Assembly (NCBI GenBank): GCA_020850695.1
Contig: JADZEF010000067.1
Span: 1 to 63,593, forward strand
From: Planctomycetaceae bacterium
Lineage (GTDB): Bacteria; Planctomycetota; Planctomycetia; Planctomycetales; Planctomycetaceae
Direction of reading: 5' to 3'
DNA: 63,593 nucleotides
Positions within the stretch are counted from its first letter, which is position 1; each line of letters opens with the position of its first letter. Below are positions 34,695 to 43,887 of this stretch, in pieces. A program made the position numbers and the translations under genes. The notes beneath the pieces are model-generated. The model worked only from the letters and a program-made list of their open reading frames with translations. It was not told the origin of the DNA and did no database searches.

Positions 34695-36077
34695 ATGCCT
34701 TCCCGCACCCTTCGAACCGCCGTGGGCGCTCTGCGCCGGAATGTGATGCGGTCCGCGTTGACGACGCTCGGCATCGTCATCGGCGTCGGGGCCGTCATCT
34801 GCATGATGGAGATCGGCAATGGTTCCGCGGGGGCCGTGCAGAACACGATCGCCCGGATGGGGGCGAACAACCTGATGATCGAGCCCGGGGCCGCGACCAA
34901 CGCCGGCATCAGCTTCGGCGGCGGTTCGGCCCAGTCGCTGACGATCAAGGATGTGGAGGCTCTCACCGACGAGTGCGGAGAGTGGATTTCGTGCGTCGCT
35001 CCCGTGGTCCGGGCGCGGACGCAGGTGGTCTATAACAGCCGTAACTGGGTTCCGTTCTACCTCTATGGAACGACGCCGGAGTTTCTCGACGTCCGCGAGT
35101 GGCAGGACCTGACGGCCGGCGACATGTTCACCGATCAGGACGTGCGAGGCGCCAACCAGGTCTGCGTCATCGGCCAGACGATCGCGACGAACCTGTTCGG
35201 ACAGCAGTCGCCGATTGGGTGCGACGTGCGCCTCAACAACCAGCCGTTCAAGGTCATCGGCGTCCTGTCCCCGAAGGGGGCGAATATGATGGGAATGGAC
35301 CAGGACGACGTCTTGCTGGCGCCGTGGACCTCGATCAAGTTCAAGGTGGCGGGGCAGAGCGTCACGAACACCAACCAAAGCGCGGCGGCCGCCGCGGCGA
35401 CCGGGACGAACACGCCTTCGCCGACGTTGAACGAGCGTTATCCCAGCAAGGCGCTGACACTCTATCCGACGGCATCGGCCAACCAGGCTCTCAACAATCC
35501 CCGGGTCGATCGTCTCTCAAGCGTCAGCGTGATCTGGGCTCGCCTGCACACGCGCGACAACATCACGAGCGCCCGCGCGGCGATTGACGACGTCCTCCGC
35601 AGGCAGCATCGCCTCCGCGCCGGCGTGCCGAACGATTTCACCGTCCGCGACATGACCGAGCAGAACAACGTTCTCGGCTCGACATCGCAGCTGATGTCGG
35701 GGCTGTTGCTGGCGGTGGCTCTCATCTCGCTCGTCGTCGGCGGCGTCGGCATTATGAACATCATGCTGGTCTCGGTGACCGAGCGGACGCGCGAGATTGG
35801 CCTGCGGATGGCGGTCGGCGCGCGGCCGAGCGACATCCTGCGGCAATTCCTCGTCGAGGCGGTGCTGCTGTGCCTCATCGGCGGCGGACTGGGGATCGCG
35901 CTGGGCCGCGGGGCGTCGGAACTCGTGCGGATGATCATGCGCTGGCCGACGGAGATTTCGATCGGGGCGATCATTGCGTCGGTCACGGTCTCGGGGCTCG
36001 TCGGAGTGATCTTCGGCTTCTATCCCGCATGGAAGGCGTCGCGGCTCGATCCGATCCAGGCGCTGCGCTACGAGTGA
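34695..36077 (+). CDS. MacB-type ABC transporter permease (FtsX family)
   Basis: 460 residues. The first helix is SALTTLGIVIGVGAVICMMEIGNG. A large periplasmic MacB-core domain (about residues 45-310) follows, then three C-terminal helices (LMSGLLLAVALISLVVGGVGIMNIMLV; FLVEAVLLCLIGGGLGIALG; IIASVTVSGLVGVIFGFYPAWKASRLDPIQALRYE). The last motif is the standard FtsX-family ending. No ribosome site is visible, because the heptad palindrome ends at the start codon. It probably exports a lipoprotein, peptide or antibiotic-like compound; the substrate is unknown. Confidence 0.93.
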   Translation: MPSRTLRTAVGALRRNVMRSALTTLGIVIGVGAVICMMEIGNGSAGAVQNTIARMGANNLMIEPGAATNAGISFGGGSAQSLTIKDVEALTDECGEWISCVAPVVRARTQVVYNSRNWVPFYLYGTTPEFLDVREWQDLTAGDMFTDQDVRGANQVCVIGQTIATNLFGQQSPIGCDVRLNNQPFKVIGVLSPKGANMMGMDQDDVLLAPWTSIKFKVAGQSVTNTNQSAAAAAATGTNTPSPTLNERYPSKALTLYPTASANQALNNPRVDRLSSVSVIWARLHTRDNITSARAAIDDVLRRQHRLRAGVPNDFTVRDMTEQNNVLGSTSQLMSGLLLAVALISLVVGGVGIMNIMLVSVTERTREIGLRMAVGARPSDILRQFLVEAVLLCLIGGGLGIALGRGASELVRMIMRWPTEISIGAIIASVTVSGLVGVIFGFYPAWKASRLDPIQALRYE

Positions 36078-36284
36078 GCGGCGAACGCAGGAACATGGCG
36101 TGGCTCTTCCTTCATGGGGCTCGTCGAGTGTCGGGATTCGCCTGATGGTCGTGCGGGCGGTTGTCGCTCCAATGAGGATCTGAGACGATTCGTTGCCAAC
36201 TCGGGTCGCGGTCCGGCACTTGAATCGAATGCCGACCGTTGCGTTCGAGGTCGCGGTCCGTCATTCCCTCACGAAGGAGCTTCC

Positions 36285-37076
36285 ATGATTCGCCCGATGA
36301 TTCGTCCCCTTGCGTTGGCACTGGTGCTGCTGACGGTTTCCGGCCCTCTGTTCGCGGCCGTGCAGACGAAGAAAATTGCTTACAAAGACGGCGACGTCGA
36401 ACTGGAGGGGACACTCGCGTGGGATGACGCCAAGTCGGGCAAGCGTCCCGGCGTGCTGGTCGTCCATGAGTGGTGGGGCCTCGATGACTATGCCCGCGGT
36501 CGGGCCAGGCAACTCGCCGAGATGGGCTATGTCGCCTTCGCCCTCGACATGTACGGCAAGGGAAAGCTGACCGAGCATCCCGCTGAAGCCCGCGAGATGG
36601 CAACCACTATCCGCAGCAACCAGGATGCGTGGCGAAAGCGGGCGATGGCCGGGCTGGAGATCCTGAAGAAGCAGGAGCACGTCGACTCCGGCAAGCTCGC
36701 CGCCATCGGCTACTGCTTTGGCGGCTCGACCTGTCTGCAGCTGGCGTACGCGGGGGCCGACCTGAAGGCGGTCGCCACGTTCCACGCCGCCCTGCCGACT
36801 CCGACCGCTGAGGAAGCCTCGAAGATCAAGCCGAAGATCGACGTGTTCCACGGTGCGGACGACAAATTCATCATGGAGTCGACGATCAAGGCGTTCCGCG
36901 GGGCGCTCGACAAGGCCGACAAGCCTTACAAGTTCGTGTCGTATGCGGGCTGCGTCCACAGCTTCACGGTGCCGGACGCCGACAAGCGCGGCATCGAAGG
37001 GATGAAGTACGACAAGCATGCCGACGAGGATTCGTGGAAGCAGATGAAGGAGCTCTTCGCCGAGACGCTCAAGTAG
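36285..37076 (+). CDS. Exported dienelactone hydrolase family protein
   Basis: 263 residues; AAGGAG lies seven bases before ATG 36285. A signal peptide (PLALALVLLTVSGPLFA) is followed by an alpha/beta hydrolase. Motifs are VLVVHEWWGLDDYARGRA with the conserved Glu, AIGYCFGGSTCLQLAY with the Cys nucleophile, DVFHGADDKFI with the Asp, and SYAGCVHSFTVPDA with the His. Dienelactone hydrolase opens lactone rings in aromatic degradation. Exported members may act on other esters. No catechol-pathway genes are nearby. Confidence 0.9.
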   Translation: MIRPMIRPLALALVLLTVSGPLFAAVQTKKIAYKDGDVELEGTLAWDDAKSGKRPGVLVVHEWWGLDDYARGRARQLAEMGYVAFALDMYGKGKLTEHPAEAREMATTIRSNQDAWRKRAMAGLEILKKQEHVDSGKLAAIGYCFGGSTCLQLAYAGADLKAVATFHAALPTPTAEEASKIKPKIDVFHGADDKFIMESTIKAFRGALDKADKPYKFVSYAGCVHSFTVPDADKRGIEGMKYDKHADEDSWKQMKELFAETLK

Positions 37077-37098
37077 GGCGTTGCAGTGGGCCAGCCGA

Positions 37099-37189
37099 AA
37101 CCACGGAAGACACGGAACGCACGAAAGGGGAATACAGGCCGCGAATTCCTGTTTCTCGCGTTCGGTGTCTTGCGAGTTTTTTCCTGGTG
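37099..37189. repeat. Imperfect inverted repeat (CCACGGAAGACACGGAACGCACGAAAG type)
   Basis: The left arm at 37099-37132 resembles, in reverse complement, the right arm ending near 37189 (GTTCGGTGTCTTGCGAG...CCTGGT). About three quarters of positions match in the best 28-base block. Units of 7-8 bases (CACGGAA, CACGAAA) recur. It lies between the dienelactone hydrolase gene and the next gene, both plus. Confidence 0.6.
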
Positions 37190-37317
37190 CATGATCGCTT
37201 CGTGGCTGAAACGTCTGCTTGTGAAGGTTGCCCGGGATGCGGTCGTTTCACGGCAACGGACGAGGTTTATGTCAGATCCGCGGCTCAATCGACATTCCAT
37301 ATCGAGGGGTGACGTTC

Positions 37318-38382
37318 ATGCTTTCGAGGATATGTTGCACGGTTTCGGCAGCGGTTGTCTATGGCGTCATCGTCTCTTCGGCAAACGCGAATCCCCCTTC
37401 GCCGGCACGACCCGCCGGTGATGTGCGTACGGTATCGCTTGGCGAGCTTAAATTCGACGACCCGATTCTGAAGGACAAATTCCACCGGTACTATCGGACC
37501 GCGAGCGCCAATTCACGCGAGGGCTGGATTGTGCGTCCGCTGTCGACCTTTCCGAGCAAGGAAGCCCGCGGAGTTTACTACGCTTCGTGGGCTCCGTTCG
37601 ACGAAGACGGGCATCTGCCGCACAACTATTATGGCCCGCGAGAAGTCCTGGCGATCGGCCTCAGCGCCATTTATGACGCCGACTCATCCGATCCGGCGGA
37701 TCGAACGCGGATTGTGGGCCTGTCACTTGTCAGCCGCTGGAAACCCGCGGGCGCCGGGTGGATCGCTTCCCTTCATTACCGCACGTTGAATTGCCGGCCG
37801 ACTCCGCGCTCGAAGCAACCCGACGAATTCTTCGAGGCCCGCTTCACTCCAAATCCCGAGCTGTATCGTGCGACGCCGGAAGTCGCGTTGATCACTCTCC
37901 GTCGTGTGGGAACTGGTTGGTATGCCCGGTCGTTTCCATTCCCGACTTCCGCGACCAAGGACGAGCAATCGACGAACTACGAGGTGAACGTGTCGACCGC
38001 GACTCTTGACGAGGTGCAGCGGGAAAGGCGCGATCCCCCGGATGCCGATCTCCGCCGAATCCTTTCGTCGTCGGAAGCGATGCGCGACTTCGGCGTGCGC
38101 GAATTCGAAGGGTTGCTCGAACAGCTCGACGTGGAGATTCCTTCGGGAAAGGCCGTGAAATCGGCACGACTCCATCGCATGCTGCGATTCAATGAGGATC
38201 CGTCCGCGCTGAAGAGCAATCGTCCCCTCTCGGATGATGAACGCCAGGAAATGCTGCGGCAGTCTCGTGCGGAGATCGAGCGTCGAATCCGCATCCTCAA
38301 GGACCATCATCGCGAAATGTACCAGTCGCTTGATCGCTCGTTTCCTATCGCCGAGTTGCTTCAAGAAGCAAGTAAGAAGTAA
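37318..38382 (+). CDS. Secreted protein of unknown function
   Basis: 354 residues from ATG 37318, preceded by GAGGGG. A signal peptide (RICCTVSAAVVYGVIVSSANA) is visible. The body has Trp/Tyr-rich segments (GVYYASWAPFDEDGHLPHNYYGPREVLA, GWIASLHYRTLNC). The C-terminal third is charged and helical, with coiled-coil potential (DDERQEMLRQSRAEIERRIRILKDHHREM). No family recognised. It follows the inverted repeat at 37.1 kb. Confidence 0.72.
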   Translation: MLSRICCTVSAAVVYGVIVSSANANPPSPARPAGDVRTVSLGELKFDDPILKDKFHRYYRTASANSREGWIVRPLSTFPSKEARGVYYASWAPFDEDGHLPHNYYGPREVLAIGLSAIYDADSSDPADRTRIVGLSLVSRWKPAGAGWIASLHYRTLNCRPTPRSKQPDEFFEARFTPNPELYRATPEVALITLRRVGTGWYARSFPFPTSATKDEQSTNYEVNVSTATLDEVQRERRDPPDADLRRILSSSEAMRDFGVREFEGLLEQLDVEIPSGKAVKSARLHRMLRFNEDPSALKSNRPLSDDERQEMLRQSRAEIERRIRILKDHHREMYQSLDRSFPIAELLQEASKK

Positions 38383-38576
38383 GACGTTGCCGAGAGCGTC
38401 GAGCAGCCGACCTCTCCGTCGCATTCGACGGACAGGGACGACCCCACGCACTGGTCGATCTTCGGCTCTTCCTTGCTGTGTGCCGATGTTTTCGTGTATC
38501 GGTGGCACCGATGCTTTGTCTAGGACCTGCGGTCCGCTCTGCTTCAACACAACACTTTCACTCGCTGAGCCCTTCC

Positions 38577-39824
38577 ATGGATCGACGCGAATTCCTGCAT
38601 GGTCTGACGGCCGGACTTGCGGCTCCCGCGCTTGCCACTCTGATGGGCGGCGATGTGTTCGAGGGGATGGCGCGTGCGGAGGAATCCGCGACGAAGCCGG
38701 TGCTCGAACTGGGGACCACCCCGAAGACGGTCGTCTGCCTGGGGGACAGCGTCACCGGCGTCTACTACCACACCGGCGGCGAGCGGGCTTATCCAGAGCT
38801 GCTGGAAATCGCCCTGAAGAAGGTTCATCCCGGCGCGGCGGTCAGCGTGATCAATGCCGGAATCAGCGGCCACACCACCGAGAACGGCCTCGCCCGGCTC
38901 GACAAGGATGTGCTGTCGAAGAAGCCGAATCTCGTCACGGTGACGTTCGGCCTCAACGACATGGGGCGGCTGCCTGCGGAGAAGTTCCGCCAGAATCTCA
39001 AGACGATCGTCGAGCGGTGCCGTGCGGCGAAGAGCGAGGTGATGCTCTGCTCGACGAATGCGGTGATCAACACCAGCGGCCGGCCAATTCCGAAGCTCCT
39101 GGAGTTCAATGAAATCACCCGGAAGACGGCGGCGGAAGTCGGCGTGCCGTTCTGCGACACCTATGCGGCCTACGATGCGGTCGAGAAGAAGGACAGGTGG
39201 GATTTCCGGCTGACGCTCAGCGATGAAATTCATCCCAATCTCGACGGGCACAAGATCATGGCCCGGGCCCTCTGCCGGGCGATCACCGGCAAGGACGCGT
39301 CGCTCGATGACCTGCTCCCGCCGCCGGCCCTGACGAAGACCCTGGCCAAATGGAAAAAGAACGAGCCGGTCAAGGTTCTGGCGATGCCGCCGTACGAGGC
39401 GTCCATCGGTTCGACACTGGAGAAGGTCGCTCCCGGCGCGAAGATCGAGGTGGTGGCGTGGCCGATCGAGGGGAAGACACTCCCGCAGCTCGATGCGGAT
39501 GCCAAGGCCCGTGTCCGGGCGCTAAAGCCCGACCTGGTCGTCATCGCGGTTCCCCGGTCGGCCCGGGCGACGTCGGATGAGGAGTTTGTCCGTTCGTACC
39601 TGTGGGTGATGAACTGGTCGCTCAGCTTCGGCACGAAGGAATGGGACGCGGTCGTCGTCCATCCGAACGTGGCCGATCCCAAGGGATCCGACACGCACGA
39701 CGCACTGATTCCCCGCCTGGTGAAAGGGCAGGACCTTTGGCTCGTCGAGCGAACTGCGAAAGACGCGGATGCGTCGCCGGCGGCAATCCTCGAAGCCTTC
39801 CTGAAGCGGCAGGCGACGAGCTGA
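38577..39824 (+). CDS. SGNH/GDSL-type hydrolase, Tat signal
   Basis: 415 residues from ATG 38577. A twin-arginine leader (DRREFLHGLTAGLAAPALATL) precedes the SGNH core: VVCLGDSVTGVYYHTGG (block I Ser), NAGISGHTTENG (block II Gly), VTFGLNDMG (block III Asn) and DEIHPNLDGH (block V Asp-x-x-His). A second domain, from about residue 250, lacks these blocks but repeats the alpha/beta pattern (VKVLAMPPYEASIGS, LKPDLVVIAVPRSA). Such enzymes remove acyl groups from carbohydrates or lipids. Export as a folded protein is inferred. Confidence 0.9.
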   Translation: MDRREFLHGLTAGLAAPALATLMGGDVFEGMARAEESATKPVLELGTTPKTVVCLGDSVTGVYYHTGGERAYPELLEIALKKVHPGAAVSVINAGISGHTTENGLARLDKDVLSKKPNLVTVTFGLNDMGRLPAEKFRQNLKTIVERCRAAKSEVMLCSTNAVINTSGRPIPKLLEFNEITRKTAAEVGVPFCDTYAAYDAVEKKDRWDFRLTLSDEIHPNLDGHKIMARALCRAITGKDASLDDLLPPPALTKTLAKWKKNEPVKVLAMPPYEASIGSTLEKVAPGAKIEVVAWPIEGKTLPQLDADAKARVRALKPDLVVIAVPRSARATSDEEFVRSYLWVMNWSLSFGTKEWDAVVVHPNVADPKGSDTHDALIPRLVKGQDLWLVERTAKDADASPAAILEAFLKRQATS

Positions 39825-39840
39825 CTGGAACCGCAGGACG

Positions 39841-39931
39841 GTCGCACGGGCGCTCCTGCCCGTGAGAACGGTCGCGATGCCGCGAATTGATTCGAAGAAC
39901 TGCGATAGACGGGCAGGAGTGCCCGTGCGAC
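39841..39931. repeat. Inverted pair of the palindromic repeat
   Basis: Arms at 39841-39863 and 39909-39931 are reverse complements with a single mismatch, and the spacer is 45 bases. The arm core ACGGGCAGGAGTGCCCGT differs from the 7603-7675 core by CAGGAG for CATGAG. It lies between two plus-strand genes. Confidence 0.85.
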
Positions 39932-39952
39932 GAAGTCCCGGAGCCCGTTTTC

Positions 39953-40381
39953 ATGACCCCGCGCATCGCCACCGTTCGTCCCGTCGAAGAGTCCGAAGCG
40001 AGCGGGAAGGTTGCGGCGATTTTCGCCGACATCCGGGCGACGAAGAACATCGACTTCGTCCCGAACATGTGGCGCGTGCTGGCGACCAACGCCGACCACC
40101 TCGAACTCGTCTGGACGCGGCTCAAGGCGTTGATGCATCCGGAAGCCGCGGGCCGCACCTCGCCGCTCGACGCCGCCACCCGTGAAATCATCGCCCTGGC
40201 AGTCTCCGCGACGAACGGCTGCAGCTACTGCGTCAATTCACACACCGCCGCCCTTCGCAAGCTGGGCGTGAGCGCCGAGACGCTGGGCGAAGTGCTGGCG
40301 ATCGTCGGGCTGTTCAACACGACGAATTCGCTCGCCGACGGATACCAGGTGGAGCCGGATGTGCTGCCGCCGCTGGACTGA
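39953..40381 (+). CDS. AhpD-like carboxymuconolactone decarboxylase family protein
   Basis: 142 residues from ATG 39953. The active-site motif NGCSYCVNSHTAALRKLG has the CxxC plus His arrangement of AhpD-type peroxidase-reductase proteins. LDAATREIIALAVSATN precedes it, as in the family. The body is all-helical. Members reduce peroxides or act as disulfide reductants. Upstream in-frame ATG 39887 lies inside the inverted repeat and is rejected. Confidence 0.9.
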   Translation: MTPRIATVRPVEESEASGKVAAIFADIRATKNIDFVPNMWRVLATNADHLELVWTRLKALMHPEAAGRTSPLDAATREIIALAVSATNGCSYCVNSHTAALRKLGVSAETLGEVLAIVGLFNTTNSLADGYQVEPDVLPPLD

Positions 40382-40509
40382 CGGCCGTCAGGCCATGCTT
40401 TCGCACGAGATCGTGTCGAGCCGGCGCTCGCTGCGTGAGATTCCGCCACGGCCATTCGACGAATGGCAGAACGTCATGCGGAGCTTGAGGGCAGCCTTGG
40501 TTGGCGCCT

Positions 40510-41685
40510 TCAGTGGCGGATCGCGGGATTGCCGGCCACAGCGCTCTTGAGCAGAGTCCACGCCTGACCGCTGCGGTCCGCGGTCAGATTGCGTTCCTTC
40601 GGGGGAAGCCCCCGCAAGACGCGTCCCAGGTCCGTCAGGACGAGGTCGCTGCTGGCATAGTAGGAGTGCCGCAGTCCGAACAGGCTGGTGTCGACCGCCG
40701 ACGCGTCGATCACTTCGATCTTCGGTATCTCGGGAAAGAGCGTGAGGTGCCGGCCTGCCTGCCCGAGCCGGGAGAACCCGTGGAACTTGTTCGAAGCGAC
40801 CAGCGCCCGGTCGTTCGACGACGCATAAATCACGACGCGCTCGGCCGCCTGCACAATCCGCGGTGCGATGTCCCGCTTGAAGATCTCCGCATCGATGTCC
40901 GGGGCCGTCAACACCACCTGGTTGTACTCGGGGACTGCTCCAAAGCTTGGTTGTCGCACCATCCGCTCCAGGGCGCGGGCGACAATTCGGTTCCCCATGC
41001 TGTGGGCGATCAGGTGAATCCGCTTCGCGCCGCACGACAGCGCCACCGCTTCAAGAAACTCGGTGGCCTGGGACTCGGCCCAGGCGGCGGTGTTCTCATC
41101 GATGGTGTAGTCGACCAGATCCCCCTGAGCGGGCCAGCTGAAGAGGATCGGCGCCCCGCGAAACTTCAGATCGTAAGCAATCTGGGCTGTGCGCCGGGCG
41201 GCATCCTCGAAGGTCACGTTGTATCCGTGGACGAAGATGAAGGCTTCCTGGTCTTCCGACCGCGAAATCGTCGACTGCAACTCGCTCAAGAACCGAGAGC
41301 CGTCCGTCGGCTCGACCGAAACGAGCATGACGTGCTTCTTCGGGTTCTCGCGAAACTCGAGCTTCCAGATGCTGGGGGCCTCGAGCTCGCCCGTCTGATG
41401 GACGCGGGGGATGCTGACGTCGCACACGCCGAACTGCAGCGGGCCGCGCGCGCTGGAGTAGAAATCGCCGGGGTCGGTGGAGGTGGTCGCCGCACGATTC
41501 GTCCCATAGAACACGCGAACGAGCGTGGAGGGAGCATTGCGGTCGACCTCGACGGAGCGATCGGGGGAAGCTCCGGCCTCGGGTTCGTCGTGGCGGGCCG
41601 CCTCGGGGGCGGGGGATCTAGCGTTCCCGCCGCATCCGGTCAGTGCGAAGCCGCCCAGCAATAGAATCAGGAACGACGTCCGCAT
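40510..41685 (-). CDS. Lipoprotein alpha/beta hydrolase of the DUF900 family
   Basis: 391 residues; GGGAGGTAG precedes ATG 41685. The leader FLILLLGGFALTGCGG carries a lipobox (LTGC). VRVFYGTNRAAT is the typical DUF900 opening. Catalytic features are EAFIFVHGYNVTFEDAARRTAQIAYDL, GAPILFSWPAQG, then HLIAHSMGNRIVARAL with the nucleophile Ser, TAPDIDAEIF with the Asp, and RHSYYA near the C-terminus. Substrate is unknown. It should sit on a membrane facing the periplasm. Confidence 0.9.
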   Translation of the reverse strand: MRTSFLILLLGGFALTGCGGNARSPAPEAARHDEPEAGASPDRSVEVDRNAPSTLVRVFYGTNRAATTSTDPGDFYSSARGPLQFGVCDVSIPRVHQTGELEAPSIWKLEFRENPKKHVMLVSVEPTDGSRFLSELQSTISRSEDQEAFIFVHGYNVTFEDAARRTAQIAYDLKFRGAPILFSWPAQGDLVDYTIDENTAAWAESQATEFLEAVALSCGAKRIHLIAHSMGNRIVARALERMVRQPSFGAVPEYNQVVLTAPDIDAEIFKRDIAPRIVQAAERVVIYASSNDRALVASNKFHGFSRLGQAGRHLTLFPEIPKIEVIDASAVDTSLFGLRHSYYASSDLVLTDLGRVLRGLPPKERNLTADRSGQAWTLLKSAVAGNPAIRH

Positions 41686-41887
41686 GCCTACCTCCCTGCA
41701 GCACGATCGAAACGGGGCGAGCCAGGCCCGCCGGCGTCGCGCGGCCTCCTCCGGAAGCGCCACGACGCTCTGCGAAACCGCGGGACGCTATCCGCCTTTG
41801 CCTTTCGACTCAAGACGATTTTTGTGCACAGAGCCGCCCTCAGGCGCCCTGTGACTCTCCCCGTCTCGTCTTGAGCGCATTCCTGAA

Positions 41888-41913
41888 ATCCATCCGCCGA
41901 ATTGCGGATGGAT
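41888..41913. promoter_or_regulatory. Perfect palindrome, possible operator
   Basis: ATCCATCCGC and GCGGATGGAT flank a 6-base spacer between the divergent lipoprotein gene and the TadE-like genes. No T tract follows on either strand, so a protein-binding site is as likely as a terminator. The remaining sequence from 41686 to 42122 shows no gene. Confidence 0.4.
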
Positions 41914-42122
41914 CGAGATTCGGCCCTTCGACCGTCACAACCGGCGCCGTCGTCCCCTCGGAAAACCCGTGCGATCGTCAGCATCGTCGCGATCCCACAG
42001 AGAATCCGTGGTTGGCGGAGCAAATCGCGCCCGTCCCTCGCCGACATCCGACCTAGGCTTTCGCGATGTGTCGAACAAGAGCCGTGACATCAGGCGGCCC
42101 TCTCGTGCGGGATCCGGCTTCG

Positions 42123-42539
42123 ATGATGACCGTGCAGCGAAGGAACCTTACCCGTTTCGGCATGCGGCGCGGCGCGGCGCTGGTCGAAATGGCGATCTGC
42201 GTTCCGCTCATCGTGGTGATCGCCTTCGGCGCGATCGAAGCCACCAATGCCATCTTTCTGCAGCAGGCCCTGACAGAAGCCGCCCACGAAGGGGCACGCA
42301 CCGCGACTTCGATCGGCAAGACCGAAGAGGACGCCCGCACCCGCATCGAACAGATCCTGACCGCGCAGGCCATTCACGGCGCGGAAGTCTCGATTGAACC
42401 TCCCATCTCATTCGACACCCCCGTGGGGCAGATCGTCACCGTCACGGTCTCAGCGCCGGCCAACAACAACAGCGTCGGCATCCAGTGGTACTTCAAGGAC
42501 GCCCCGCTCAAGGGGACCGTCGTGATGATGCGACAGTAG
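42123..42539 (+). CDS. TadE-like pilus assembly protein
   Basis: 138 residues from ATG 42123 or 42126. MRRGAALVEMAICVPLIVVIAFGAIE is the TadE-type opening: a basic stretch, the Glu at position +5 of the hydrophobic segment, then one membrane helix. QQALTEAAHEGARTATSI follows as in TadE. Such pseudopilins act in Tad (Flp) pilus assembly or secretion. Three related genes lie together here, but no TadA ATPase, TadBC or prepilin peptidase is in the window. Confidence 0.88.
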   Translation: MMTVQRRNLTRFGMRRGAALVEMAICVPLIVVIAFGAIEATNAIFLQQALTEAAHEGARTATSIGKTEEDARTRIEQILTAQAIHGAEVSIEPPISFDTPVGQIVTVTVSAPANNNSVGIQWYFKDAPLKGTVVMMRQ

Positions 42540-42596
42540 GCTTCGGGATGTGAGGTCTGTTCAATCTTCGCGCCCGGCATTTCTGCGAGTCGAACC

Positions 42597-43796
42597 ATGA
42601 AGCTGATCCCCGCGATTCCCCGCCGCCTGACCGAGGCCGCAGGCCGCGTCCGTCGCCGTCGCGGCGCCGCCCTGGTGCTGGTCGCCGGATCTCTGGTCGT
42701 GCTGCTGGCGATGGCGATGTTCTCGGTCGACGTCGCTTACATCCAGCTCACCCGCACGCAGCTGCGGGCCGCGACCGACGCCGCCGCGAAGGCGGGGGTC
42801 GACAAGATGGGGCAGTCGCAGAGCGTCGACGAAGGGATTCAGGCGGCGATCGACATGGCGGCGATGAACCACGTCGCCGGCCGGCCCCTGCACATCACCA
42901 AGGGGGACATCGAAGTGGGCCGGGCCGACCGGCAGTCGGACGGCTCGTGGAACTTCGTGCCGAACGGCAAGCCCTACTCGGCGTTGCGGGTCAATTCGGA
43001 GATGAACGAAGGGAACCAGAACGGGGCCATCAACCTGTTCTTTGCCGGCATCTTCGGATCGTCGAAGTTCACGCCGGAAAAGATCTCGACGGCCGCCCGC
43101 CTGGACCAGGAGGTCTGTCTCGTCCTCGATCGTTCGCACTCGATGTGCTTCGATCTGTCGGGCGTCGACTGGGTCTATCCGCCCGGCATTCCAGGTCCTC
43201 CAAGCTCGGTGCAGTATGCGCCCCACCCGACCAAAAGCCGCTGGGCAGCCTTGATGGGGGCTGTCGATTCCTATCTGGACATCGTCAGCAAGACGGCTCC
43301 CACGCCGCGCGTGGCCCTGGTCACATGGGCCTCGGACATCACCGAGACTTCTCTCGAGTCGCAGCTTACCAAGATCATTTCGTCCGCCGTTTCGTTCGAT
43401 CTGCCGTTGCTGACCGACCTGAAGCAGATCAGCCAGCTCGTCCATGGACGGGCCGACAAGCCGATGCTGGGCGCGACGAACATGGCAGGCGGGATCGATG
43501 CGGGGGTGCAGGTGCTGACCGCCACGAACGTGAGACCGCTGGCCGTCAAGACGATGATCCTGATGACCGACGGTCTGTGGAACCGGGGCCGCAATCCGGT
43601 CGAAGCGGCCCAGGACGCCCGGGCGGCCGGCATCATCATTCACGTGGTCTCGCTGCTGCCGAATGCCGACTCACCGGATCTCGACCAGATCGCAAAGATC
43701 ACCGGCGGTCGGCGTTACCGTGCCAGCAACGCGGCGGAGCTGAAGGCCGCCTTCGAAGAGATCGCGAGGACGGCTCCCGTGATGCTGACCGAGTGA
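42597..43796 (+). CDS. TadG-like protein with von Willebrand factor A domain
   Basis: 399 residues. RRRRGAALVLVAGSLVVLLAMAMFSVDVAYIQLTRTQLRAATDAAAKAG is the TadG-type (Flp helicase-like pilus) N-terminus, shown here in pieces: RGAALVLVAGSLVV, then FSVDVAYIQLTRTQL. The vWA domain has a MIDAS motif LVLDRSHSMCF (DxSxS), GATNMAGGIDAG and ILMTDGLWN. It binds divalent metal and a ligand outside the membrane, probably for adhesion. It lies between two TadE-like genes on the same strand. Confidence 0.9.
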   Translation: MKLIPAIPRRLTEAAGRVRRRRGAALVLVAGSLVVLLAMAMFSVDVAYIQLTRTQLRAATDAAAKAGVDKMGQSQSVDEGIQAAIDMAAMNHVAGRPLHITKGDIEVGRADRQSDGSWNFVPNGKPYSALRVNSEMNEGNQNGAINLFFAGIFGSSKFTPEKISTAARLDQEVCLVLDRSHSMCFDLSGVDWVYPPGIPGPPSSVQYAPHPTKSRWAALMGAVDSYLDIVSKTAPTPRVALVTWASDITETSLESQLTKIISSAVSFDLPLLTDLKQISQLVHGRADKPMLGATNMAGGIDAGVQVLTATNVRPLAVKTMILMTDGLWNRGRNPVEAAQDARAAGIIIHVVSLLPNADSPDLDQIAKITGGRRYRASNAAELKAAFEEIARTAPVMLTE

Positions 43797-43887
43797 TGAC
43801 CACCATGGCGTCGGCTCGTCGGCTGCAGCGATCCTGTCCGGTGTGACGACTCGCGAATGTGATTGCTCATTCTTCCGTCGGTGCTCT

